Below, in pieces: positions 19,137 through 25,923 of a stretch of DNA of 35,040 nucleotides (position 1 is its first letter; every line of letters begins with the position of its first letter). The stretch lies in contig JAITVA010000085.1 of the NCBI GenBank assembly GCA_031286045.1, forward strand, positions 1 through 35,040. Reading direction: 5' to 3'. The notes beneath the pieces were generated by a model. The model saw nothing but the letters and a program-made list of their open reading frames with translations, had not been told where the DNA came from and did not search any database. A program made the translations under genes and the position numbers. The stretch comes from Propionibacteriaceae bacterium. GTDB lineage: Bacteria > Actinomycetota > Actinomycetes > Propionibacteriales > Propionibacteriaceae.

Positions 19137-19169
19137 GTCAAGTGCATGCGGTAGCGTCAATGTCAAGTG
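19137..19169. repeat. Direct repeat GTCAAGTG between the MerR and peptide genes
   Basis: GTCAAGTG occurs at 19137-19144 and 19162-19169 (CACTTGAC on the minus strand), start points 25 bases apart, with an extra GTCAA between them (19156-19160). On the minus strand this reads as three TTGAC hexamer-like elements in 33 bases upstream of the peptide gene. MerR-family regulators usually act at promoters with TTGAC-type -35 elements and long spacers, so this is a candidate target of the adjacent MerR protein. Confidence 0.35.
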
Positions 19170-19233
19170 GAAATGACCATCTCGGCCGTGACATTGCTCT
19201 CAGGTCGAACCGGCGCTCTGACGACGGGCGGTC

Positions 19234-20001
19234 TCAGATAGCTAAACGCAAGCGCAGGATCCGCATGACTGAGTCGACCACATGGGCCTGGTTGGGGTTG
19301 AGGACATCGGAGTTGAGGGAAGTGTAGGCCTCCTGCACAACGCTGGAAGGGAAGTGTTGATCCAGTCCGGAATACACCACCTCAAGTGCGGCCACGTACT
19401 CGTCGATCAAGGCGTCCAGCTCAGCCTCGGCCGTGGCCTCAACGACCTTCTCGAAACGGGTGTCGAGTTCGCGTAGCGCCACGAACTCGGGAGCGTCGGG
19501 GTTGCCGACACGTCTCTGGTTGAGAGACCGGAATCGGGCGCGGTCGGTGTCGTCGCCGAGAGCCTCCACCAGGTCATTGTGCATGGTGGCCAGTGTCTGC
19601 GCCTGAGTCTCCGGGTAGGTCCTGCGCAACTGATCGACCACCACCGCGAAGTCCGGCGAGATGTCTGGCGGGCAGCCAGTGGCCTGGAGTTCTTTGACTG
19701 CCTCCAGGCGGGCCGTGGTCTCAAGGATTTGGTTCTCCAGGGCGGCCGCCAAGTGCTTCAGCGCCTCGACTGAGATCTCTGAGTTCGAGTCGTCCAGGAT
19801 GTCCTTGGCTTGTTTGAGGCTGAAGCCCAAGGAGGTCAGACGCTTGATGCGCAGAAGTTCGACCACATGATAACCGGTGTATGTCCGGTAGTTGCCATGT
19901 GTTCGGTCTGCCGAGGACAGCAAACCAATCTCTTCGTAGTGCCGAAGCGTGCGTGGAGTCAACTGGGTCATATCGGCGACCTGTTTGATAGTGAAGGGCA
20001 T
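19234..20001 (-). CDS. MerR family transcriptional regulator
   Basis: The 255-residue protein opens with a MerR winged helix: MPFTIKQVADMTQLTPRTLRHYEEIGLL, then GNYRTYTGYHVVELLRIKRLTSLGFSLKQAKDILDD, followed by a coiled-coil dimerisation helix (ALENQILETTARLEAVKEL). The C-terminal about 135 residues are helical and acidic and would carry the effector domain; I see no clear metal-binding Cys cluster, so a small-molecule or peptide ligand is more likely than a metal. ATG at 20001 is preferred because AGAGG lies about 6 bases upstream and the fold starts there; an ATG at 20091 would add 30 odd residues. It may control itself and the peptide gene downstream. Confidence 0.88.
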   Translation of the reverse strand: MPFTIKQVADMTQLTPRTLRHYEEIGLLSSADRTHGNYRTYTGYHVVELLRIKRLTSLGFSLKQAKDILDDSNSEISVEALKHLAAALENQILETTARLEAVKELQATGCPPDISPDFAVVVDQLRRTYPETQAQTLATMHNDLVEALGDDTDRARFRSLNQRRVGNPDAPEFVALRELDTRFEKVVEATAEAELDALIDEYVAALEVVYSGLDQHFPSSVVQEAYTSLNSDVLNPNQAHVVDSVMRILRLRLAI

Positions 20002-20270
20002 CAGCCACCTCTTTCCATCGTGATTGTCGGGCAACCGGTGAGGTGATGGGAGCGACGACATATTATCGGTCATCGCCTCCATGACACCCATTTTAGGCCT
20101 GAGATTGTTGTTAGAGAGGCATCCATAAGAAAATGCAAAGATTTCTGGGCAAATTCCTCATGACATCACTGCCGCGACCGGCCTGATCGTCCATGCCGGC
20201 GGCCCTTGTGTGTTCGTGACCATCGGGTGTCAGTCCTCGACTTGAGGGCCTTGGTGTGCCGACAGCCGAC

Positions 20271-20882
20271 TCACTCCAGAGCCACCAGGACAGTGCCCGT
20301 GTCAGCGCTTTGGGTGATGTGGGACACGACCTCCTCTGGCACTTCTGCGAGAATGACATCCGCAGAACCACCGGAAGAGAACAAGCCAGACGAGACGGTC
20401 GTGGGCACAGTCACGACTCGAATGCCTTTGGACACTGTCATGGCTCCTGACGCGGGGTCGGACCAGAAGACCGACACGTGATCGCCAGGGCGGATGATGT
20501 CAAGGATTTGAGTCGAGACGGTCAACGGGATGACAACATGTCCAGTTTTGGCTGAGGACAGTGAGACGAAGCTGTCGTCGGTCAGTATCGCACCGGCTGG
20601 AACCGGCGCTGCCATCATGTGCTCGTCGAGGTGCTCGCTGGAGGTGATAGCGCCTTCAGGTACGACGGCCGTTGGGATTTCACTGCGTTTCACCTGGTCG
20701 GACGTGGGTATGCTGCCAGCTTCTATTCGCTCGACAGCGGTGTAGACCGTGGTGGTCGGTTCGTCATGACCCGTGGCCACCGAGCAGATGGCGAGAACGG
20801 AGACCATGGCCGCCACCACAGCCAGCGCTCGTCTGCGCCTCATGATGTGTGTCAGCACATTCCTGATCTGTTTCATACCCAT
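20271..20882 (-). CDS. SAF-domain protein, CpaB/RcpC-like
   Basis: The 203-residue protein has a basic N-terminus (MGMKQIRNVLTHIMRRRRA), one membrane span (LAVVAAMVSVLAICSVA) and an exported part with a SAF domain: VERIEAGSIPTSDQVKRSEIPTAVVPEGAITSSEHL and MMAAPVPAGAILTDDSF. RPGDHVSVFWSDP further on fits the CpaB/RcpC arrangement in Flp (Tad) pilus assembly. No other pilus genes are in the window. ATG at 20882 is chosen over 21077 because the signal segment starts there and AAAAGG is upstream. The gene diverges from the DUF4192-like gene; the two DnaA boxes lie between them. The 269 bases after MerR's start and before this stop show no other gene. Confidence 0.75.
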   Translation of the reverse strand: MGMKQIRNVLTHIMRRRRALAVVAAMVSVLAICSVATGHDEPTTTVYTAVERIEAGSIPTSDQVKRSEIPTAVVPEGAITSSEHLDEHMMAAPVPAGAILTDDSFVSLSSAKTGHVVIPLTVSTQILDIIRPGDHVSVFWSDPASGAMTVSKGIRVVTVPTTVSSGLFSSGGSADVILAEVPEEVVSHITQSADTGTVLVALE

Positions 20883-20906
20883 GACTATGTGGCCTTTTCC
20901 AAGCGA

Positions 20907-20953
20907 TGTGCGGTTATCCACAGAAGGAAGGTCAGATGAAAAAGTTATCCACA
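20907..20953 (+). promoter_or_regulatory. Pair of DnaA boxes, 31 bp apart, upstream of the DUF4192-like gene
   Basis: Two perfect TTATCCACA boxes at 20914-20922 and 20945-20953 point the same way, starting 31 bp apart (about three helical turns, so on one face). The first is embedded in TGTGCGGTTATCCACAG (20907-20923), which matches the block in front of comEA at 16 of 17 positions. DnaA binding is predicted by sequence; regulation of the flanking genes is inferred. Confidence 0.75.
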
Positions 20954-20965
20954 GGCAGGCTGAAT

Positions 20966-20994
20966 CTGACACGAGAGGCCTTTTCGGGCACATG
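20966..20994 (+). promoter_or_regulatory. Candidate promoter CTGACA-N17-CACATG
   Basis: CTGACA (20966-20971, 5 of 6 match to the -35 consensus), exactly 17 bases, then CACATG (20989-20994). The -10 match is poor, but the same pair with the same spacing recurs before comEA, 13 instead of 12 bases after the second DnaA box. A start at ATG 21004 would make the mRNA nearly leaderless. Confidence 0.45.
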
Positions 20995-21003
20995 GTTATG
21001 AGT

Positions 21004-21675
21004 ATGGTGAACATCGACCAGTCAGGCCCGGTCAGACCGGCGCCCTTGCCCGCCCCGACGCCCGCCCAGGAGGACATGCTCCTGAAGACCTTGGTGGAGG
21101 CGTTGGACCATGTGCCTGATGACGATCCGGTCGCAGTGGCCGAGCTGGTGTGGCAGAAGATGACGGCATACGACGCTGGAGTCCGCTTGACTGACCACGA
21201 CTATCTGGTCGCCTGTGTGGCGATGACGATGGCCGAGGCGCGCGATGAGGTCTGGCGACGACTCACCCAAGGTCAAGCCAGTCGATTCCTACCGTTTTGG
21301 CTGGGCGTCCTGGCCAGGTCGCCCCAGGCGGTGAGGCTCACTCCGTTGGCCGTCACAGGGGTGTTCGCCTGGATCAGTCAGGCCAAGAATCTCCATGAGA
21401 GGTGTCTGACGCAGGCCGAGACCATTGACGCCGACTACCCGCTGGTGCGCTTGCTGCGCCGAGTCACGCAAGAGAGCCCGACGGTTGGTCAGTGGTTCCA
21501 GGCGGTGGATGACGCCGTTGCGCGTCAGCGACTCGGGAAACCTGACGCAGTGCCGAGTCGGCGATGGAGCGATGGCGGACGCGCGGGTCGAACCACACAA
21601 CTCGGCGAGGCGGGGATCAGCGTCGACCAGGACTTCACAGTTGTATCTGGACGATGTGTCCGACCAGGTAGGTGA
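21004..21675 (+). CDS. DUF4192-like protein
   Basis: The 223-residue protein resembles the C-terminal part of actinobacterial DUF4192 proteins: FLPFWLGVLARSPQAVRLTPLAVTGVFAWISQAKNLHERCL, then a DADYPLVRLLRRVTQE segment and VGQWFQAVDDAV; function of the family is unknown. There is no signal peptide or membrane span. Starts at 20992, 20998 and 21004 are in frame; 21004 is preferred because it lies 9 bases after the candidate -10 shared with comEA. The 3' end overlaps the convergent VIT1-type gene by 41 bases, and the last about 40 residues look low-complexity. The paired DnaA boxes upstream suggest joint control with the DNA-uptake operon. Confidence 0.6.
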   Translation: MVNIDQSGPVRPAPLPAPTPAQEDMLLKTLVEALDHVPDDDPVAVAELVWQKMTAYDAGVRLTDHDYLVACVAMTMAEARDEVWRRLTQGQASRFLPFWLGVLARSPQAVRLTPLAVTGVFAWISQAKNLHERCLTQAETIDADYPLVRLLRRVTQESPTVGQWFQAVDDAVARQRLGKPDAVPSRRWSDGGRAGRTTQLGEAGISVDQDFTVVSGRCVRPGR

Positions 21676-22324
21676 TTCCCATTGTCAACATACCAACCAA
21701 ACAGTTGCGCAGGATGGCGGGGAGAATACGGGCATGTCCGAGCCAGGCCGCCACCGATCCCGTCAGTGACAACACCACGACCACGGCGATCATGGTGGCG
21801 ACCACGCGGGCATCCGGATCGGTGAGAACCATGACCAAGAGTGGGACTAGGGCGCCCAGCGTGAAGGAGACGAAGGAGGCCAGGGCTGCCGCCCAGGGAG
21901 ACGTTTGTTCATGGGCCGAGATGCCGAAGCGAGCTTCGGTCTGGGCGGCGACCGCGTCATGGGCGGAATACTCCCGAGCGACCTGATTGGCCAAGTGGTG
22001 AGACAGCCCGCGGCCCTCATAGATGGCGGTCAGATCAGCCAAGGCCTGATCGGGGTCCGCTTTCAGGGCATCGCGTACCTGCTCGACCGCTGCCAGTTCT
22101 GTGTCCTTTTGGCTTGAGACGGAGACGTACTCACCGCCAGCCATGGACAGCGCGCCAGCGACAAGTCCAGCCAAGCCGGCGACGAGCAGAGCCTGCGAGC
22201 TGCTAGTGGCCCCAGCCACGCCCATGACGATGCCAGCGGTCGACACGATGCCATCGTTGGCGCCCAAGACGCCAGCGCGCAGCCAGTTGAGCTTCGCTGC
22301 TAGTGACGAGGGATGATCGGCCAT
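21635..22324 (-). CDS. VIT1/CCC1 family iron or manganese transporter
   Basis: The 229-residue membrane protein has about five spans. The N-terminal LRAGVLGANDGIVSTAGIVMGVAGA and the ALSMAGGEYVSVSSQKDTE helix are hallmarks of the VIT1/CCC1 family, which exports Fe2+ or Mn2+ from the cytoplasm. The cytoplasmic helical stretch between spans two and three (DPDQALADLTAIYEGRGL, HDAVAAQTEARFGI) is the metal-binding region in relatives. The ATG at 22324 follows CAAGAT by 6 bases and lacks a ribosome-binding site; the 13 bases upstream match those before the panE-like gene. It ends 41 bases inside the convergent DUF4192-like gene. Confidence 0.92.
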   Translation of the reverse strand: MADHPSSLAAKLNWLRAGVLGANDGIVSTAGIVMGVAGATSSSQALLVAGLAGLVAGALSMAGGEYVSVSSQKDTELAAVEQVRDALKADPDQALADLTAIYEGRGLSHHLANQVAREYSAHDAVAAQTEARFGISAHEQTSPWAAALASFVSFTLGALVPLLVMVLTDPDARVVATMIAVVVVLSLTGSVAAWLGHARILPAILRNCLVGMLTMGITYLVGHIVQIQL

Positions 22325-22539
22325 AAAAGTATCTTGCCAAACCTCGGCGAAGAAAGCACAATCTGAGGTCCTCGCCCGCTCACCGGGCGGCGTGTGATGG
22401 TTCGGTCTGGAGCAGTAAACTCATACCGTGCTTCAGTCTCGCCCTTGGCGGTCGGGTTTGAGATCATGAGCCAGGTCCACCTCGCTGTGACGGTGGGCAG
22501 TGGATCGCCATCCGATGAGACGAGCGTGAAGGAGTCAAC

Positions 22540-25014
22540 GTGAGCGAGGTCACTGGTCCGGCGGAGTACGACCTGCGACAGGTCCAAGACAAATGGCAGG
22601 CCTATTGGGCTGAACACAAGACGTTTCGTCCGCTTGATGACGGGTCAAAGCCACGTCGCTACGTCTTGGATATGTTCCCATACCCCTCTGGGGATCTGCA
22701 CATGGGTCATGCCGAGGCCTTCGTCATGGGCGATGTCGTGGCACGGTACTGGAAGCTCCAAGGCTATGACGTGATGCACCCCCTGGGATGGGACTCGTTT
22801 GGGCTGCCTGCAGAGAACGCCGCTATCGCTCATGGCACTCATCCGGCCGAGTGGACTTATGCCAACATCGAGACACAAGTCCGGTCATTCCTGCGTTACG
22901 GCTTGTCAGTCGACTGGTCAAGGCGGCTGCACACCTCGGATGTCGAGTACTACCGCTGGACTCAGTGGTTGTTCCTGCGCTTCTTCGAGAAGGGTCTGGC
23001 CTACCGCAAGGCCAGTTATGTCAACTGGTGCCCCAACGACCAGACGGTCTTGGCGAACGAGCAGGTCGTGCAAGGATTGTGCGAGCGCTGCCATGCCGTG
23101 GTGACCAAGCGTCGGCTGACACAGTGGTATTTCAAGATCACTGATTACGCCCAACGCTTGCTCGATGACATGGAGCAACTGGAGGGCAAGTGGCCAGATC
23201 GCGTGCTGGCGATGCAGCGCAATTGGATCGGCCGCTCCCAAGGCGCCTATGTCGACTTCCACATTGACGGGCGCGAGGAGCCAGTCACAGTGTTCACCAC
23301 CCGGCCGGACACGCTGTACGGTGCGACCTTCATGGTGGTGGCTCCGGACTCCGACCTGGCCAACGAGATCGTCTCCGACCAGCAGAGGAGCCAATTCGAG
23401 GCCTACCTTGAACAGACCAAGAAAGCCACTGACATCGAGCGACAGTCGACCGAACGGGAGAAGACGGGTGTCTTTCTCGGTCGGTATGCCGTCAATCCGG
23501 TCAACGGTGCACGCATCCCGATGTGGGCGGCTGACTATGTGCTCGCTGACTACGGCACTGGAGCCATCATGGCTGTGCCAGCCCACGACCAGCGCGACCT
23601 GGACTTCGCCCGCGCCTACGATCTGCCCATCGTCATGGTGATCGACACTGGCGATGCCGATCCTGCCCTCTCGGGGGTCGCGACAGCCTCAGATGGGGTC
23701 TACGTCAACTCTGGTGACCTCGACGGACTGCGGGACAAGAAGTCCGGCATCGAACGCATTTGCGCCAGCTTGGAGCATGATGGCACTGGTCGCGCCGCCG
23801 TCACCTATCGGTTGCGTGATTGGCTGTTGTCACGTCAGCGTTTCTGGGGTTGCCCTATCCCGATCGTGCATTGTCCAATCGACGGCGAGGTTCCGGTGCC
23901 GGATGATCAGCTGCCCGTCGAGTTGCCTGATCTGCGGGGTGCGGCCTTGGCTCCCAAGGGGATCTCGCCGCTCGCCAGCGCCGACGATTGGGTCACGACG
24001 ACCTGTCCCACATGCGGGGGACCAGCCACCCGCGACGCCGACACGATGGACACTTTCGTCGATTCGTCCTGGTACTTCTTCCGTTACTGCTCGCCTCATG
24101 ACGAGGCTGCGCCATTCGAGAAGGAGGATGTGGCCAAGTGGATGCCGGTGGATCAGTACGTCGGGGGCGTTGAGCACGCCACTTTGCACTTGATGTACTC
24201 GCGTTTCTTCACGAAAGTGCTTCATGACTTGGGAATGGTCGATTTCACTGAGCCCTTCGAGTACCTCATGAATCAAGGGCAGGTCATCAATCAGGGCAAG
24301 GCGATGTCGAAATCCTTGGGCAATGGGGTCGATCTCGGAGCCCAGATCGATCAATATGGGGTCGACGCTATCCGGACGACGGTCGTCTTCGCTGGCCCAC
24401 CGGAAGATGATATCGACTGGGCCGATGTCTCGCCTTCGGCGACCCTGCGGTTCCTGCAACGTTCGTGGCGACTGGCTCAGGATGTCACCAGCCCGGTCGG
24501 AGTCGATGTCACGACAGGCGAAATCGCGCTGCGACGGACGACCCACCGTATCCTCGGAGAAATCACCGATCTGTTGGAGGCCAGGCGGTTCAACGTCTGT
24601 GTCGCCCGCTTGATGGAACTGGTCAACGCCACGCGCAAGGCGATCGACACCGGCGTCGGCGGTGGCGACCCGGCGGTGCGGGAGGCGGCCGAATACACCA
24701 CGGTGGCGCTGTCTCTGTTCGCGCCCTACGTCGCCGAAGAGATGTGGGGGGCGCTCGGACACCAGCCGTCGGTGGCCGAGACATCCTGGCCGACGGTCGA
24801 CCCGCAGCTGCGACAGGCCTTGTCAGGGACGATGGCGGTTCAGGTCCAAGGTAAGGTTCGGGCGAAGTTGGAGGTGCCGGTCGACATCAGCGAGGCCGAC
24901 GCGCAGGCTCTGGCCTTGGGTGACGACAATGTTCAGAAGTACTTGGCGGGTCGCGAAGTGGAGCGGATCATTCTGCGGCTGCCCAAGATGATCTCAATCG
25001 TGCCAAAGTCCTGA
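22540..25014 (+). CDS. leuS: Leucyl-tRNA synthetase
   Basis: This 824-residue class I enzyme charges tRNA-Leu in the cytoplasm. It shows the HIGH motif (HMGH, 54-57, inside [15 protein letters not shown]), the editing domain with TTRPDTLYG (about 253-261), the catalytic [14 protein letters not shown], a four-Cys zinc-type segment in the CP1 insert region (CPTCGG) and the KMSKS loop as KAMSKS (587-592). Length fits bacterial LeuRS. GTG at 22540 follows AAGGAG by 5 bases, a good ribosome-binding site. The 215-base leader between VIT1 and leuS has a small CGCCCG/CGGGCG hairpin (22373-22391) but no T-box was recognised. Confidence 0.97.
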   Translation: MSEVTGPAEYDLRQVQDKWQAYWAEHKTFRPLDDGSKPRRYVLDMFPYPSGDLHMGHAEAFVMGDVVARYWKLQGYDVMHPLGWDSFGLPAENAAIAHGTHPAEWTYANIETQVRSFLRYGLSVDWSRRLHTSDVEYYRWTQWLFLRFFEKGLAYRKASYVNWCPNDQTVLANEQVVQGLCERCHAVVTKRRLTQWYFKITDYAQRLLDDMEQLEGKWPDRVLAMQRNWIGRSQGAYVDFHIDGREEPVTVFTTRPDTLYGATFMVVAPDSDLANEIVSDQQRSQFEAYLEQTKKATDIERQSTEREKTGVFLGRYAVNPVNGARIPMWAADYVLADYGTGAIMAVPAHDQRDLDFARAYDLPIVMVIDTGDADPALSGVATASDGVYVNSGDLDGLRDKKSGIERICASLEHDGTGRAAVTYRLRDWLLSRQRFWGCPIPIVHCPIDGEVPVPDDQLPVELPDLRGAALAPKGISPLASADDWVTTTCPTCGGPATRDADTMDTFVDSSWYFFRYCSPHDEAAPFEKEDVAKWMPVDQYVGGVEHATLHLMYSRFFTKVLHDLGMVDFTEPFEYLMNQGQVINQGKAMSKSLGNGVDLGAQIDQYGVDAIRTTVVFAGPPEDDIDWADVSPSATLRFLQRSWRLAQDVTSPVGVDVTTGEIALRRTTHRILGEITDLLEARRFNVCVARLMELVNATRKAIDTGVGGGDPAVREAAEYTTVALSLFAPYVAEEMWGALGHQPSVAETSWPTVDPQLRQALSGTMAVQVQGKVRAKLEVPVDISEADAQALALGDDNVQKYLAGREVERIILRLPKMISIVPKS

Positions 25015-25043
25015 ATGCGGACGGTGGCACGAACTAGGCCACC

Positions 25044-25090
25044 TGTGCGGTTGTCCACAGGTCCTTGCTTGGGTCGAAGATTTATCCACA
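25044..25090 (+). promoter_or_regulatory. Pair of DnaA boxes, 31 bp apart, upstream of comEA
   Basis: TTGTCCACA (25051-25059), the usual actinobacterial DnaA box, and TTATCCACA (25082-25090) point the same way and start 31 bp apart, the same distance as at 20914/20945. The first is embedded in TGTGCGGTTGTCCACAG (25044-25060), differing at one base from the block before the DUF4192-like gene. Confidence 0.75.
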
Positions 25091-25103
25091 GATTGCTTCG
25101 AGC

Positions 25104-25132
25104 CTGACACATCGGGGCGTTTTGACCACATT
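25104..25132 (+). promoter_or_regulatory. Candidate comEA promoter CTGACA-N17-CACATT
   Basis: CTGACA (25104-25109), exactly 17 bases, then CACATT (25127-25132), followed 8 bases later by the GTG start of comEA, fits a leaderless transcript. The -10 element is weak, but the same arrangement precedes the DUF4192-like gene 4 kb away, which supports it. Confidence 0.45.
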
Positions 25133-25140
25133 GTCATGGT

Positions 25141-25923
25141 GTGAGTTCCAAACCGATCGACCCCGCGCCAGAGTCCTACTTGGCACGACTGGGTGTGCTC
25201 TTCCCCGCGACAGGGACGGGCGACGAGGCTTCCGTGGTAGCCCCGGACCAGGACCAGTCGACGACGGCGCCGAAGCAGCCTTGGCCAGGCAGGCTCTATC
25301 AGTTCACCAGCCAGCACCTCAAAGTGGTGGCAGCGTTGGTGCTCGGCATGGTCATATTCGCCACCTGGATGGTGATGCGAGCGCGCACCGTTCCGCTCGA
25401 TGAGCCCACGGACGCCACTTCTCCGATCTGGACGATGCCCGCCGACAGTCCGACCCCGACGGTCGAACCCCAGTGGTTGGTTCATGTGGTCGGTGCGGTG
25501 GCCAACCCTGGAGTGATCCGAGTGGCGGTGGGTGCGCGTGTCATTGATGTCATTGAGACTGCCGGCGGTCTGACTGCCGACGCTGATCCGGGCGATCTCA
25601 ATCTCGCCGCCGTGGTGGCGGATGGCTGCCAGGTGGTGATCGGCACCCAGAGCGAGCCGCGTGGCGAGGTGCGCTTGGGGGTTGATGGTGACCCCTCTGG
25701 TTCGTCGGGCACGACCGGTTCAGGGCAGGGGTCGTTGATCAACCTCAATCAAGCGACCGCCGAGCAGTTGGACACCTTGCCCGGTGTCGGCCCAGTCACC
25801 GCGGCCGCCATTGTGACCTGGCGCGACACCAGCGGCCCCTTCACCGTGGTGGAGCAACTCCAGGAAGTCGATGGCATCGGTCCCAAGACCTTCGCCCAGA
25901 TCCAACCCTACGTCTGCTTATGA
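25141..25923 (+). CDS. comEA: Competence protein ComEA
   Basis: The 260-residue membrane-anchored protein binds incoming double-stranded DNA at the cell surface. An about 58-residue cytoplasmic N-terminus is followed by one span (VVAALVLGMVIFATWMVM), an SLBB-like domain (LVHVVGAVANPGVIRVAVGARV, then AGGLTADADPGDLNLA), a Gly/Ser linker and a helix-hairpin-helix DNA-binding pair: LINLNQATAEQLDTLPGVGP and VEQLQEVDGIGPKTFAQI. GTG at 25141 has no ribosome-binding site, fitting a leaderless start. The stop overlaps the comEC start as ATGA. Paired DnaA boxes lie 50 to 90 bases upstream. Confidence 0.94.
   Translation: MSSKPIDPAPESYLARLGVLFPATGTGDEASVVAPDQDQSTTAPKQPWPGRLYQFTSQHLKVVAALVLGMVIFATWMVMRARTVPLDEPTDATSPIWTMPADSPTPTVEPQWLVHVVGAVANPGVIRVAVGARVIDVIETAGGLTADADPGDLNLAAVVADGCQVVIGTQSEPRGEVRLGVDGDPSGSSGTTGSGQGSLINLNQATAEQLDTLPGVGPVTAAAIVTWRDTSGPFTVVEQLQEVDGIGPKTFAQIQPYVCL

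Noticed and set aside
18883-19176. 97-residue plus-strand frame across the peptide/hairpin region
   Set aside because: Low protein-like character, poor start context, and it runs antisense to better-supported signals.
20907-20953. Paired DnaA boxes as a replication origin
   Set aside because: Only two boxes, no dnaA/dnaN/gyrB neighbours and no AT-rich unwinding stretch; the second identical pair before comEA points to promoter control.
22325-22539. T-box or leucine attenuator before leuS
   Set aside because: No T-box consensus, no specifier hairpin and no leucine-rich leader peptide were seen; only a small GC hairpin.
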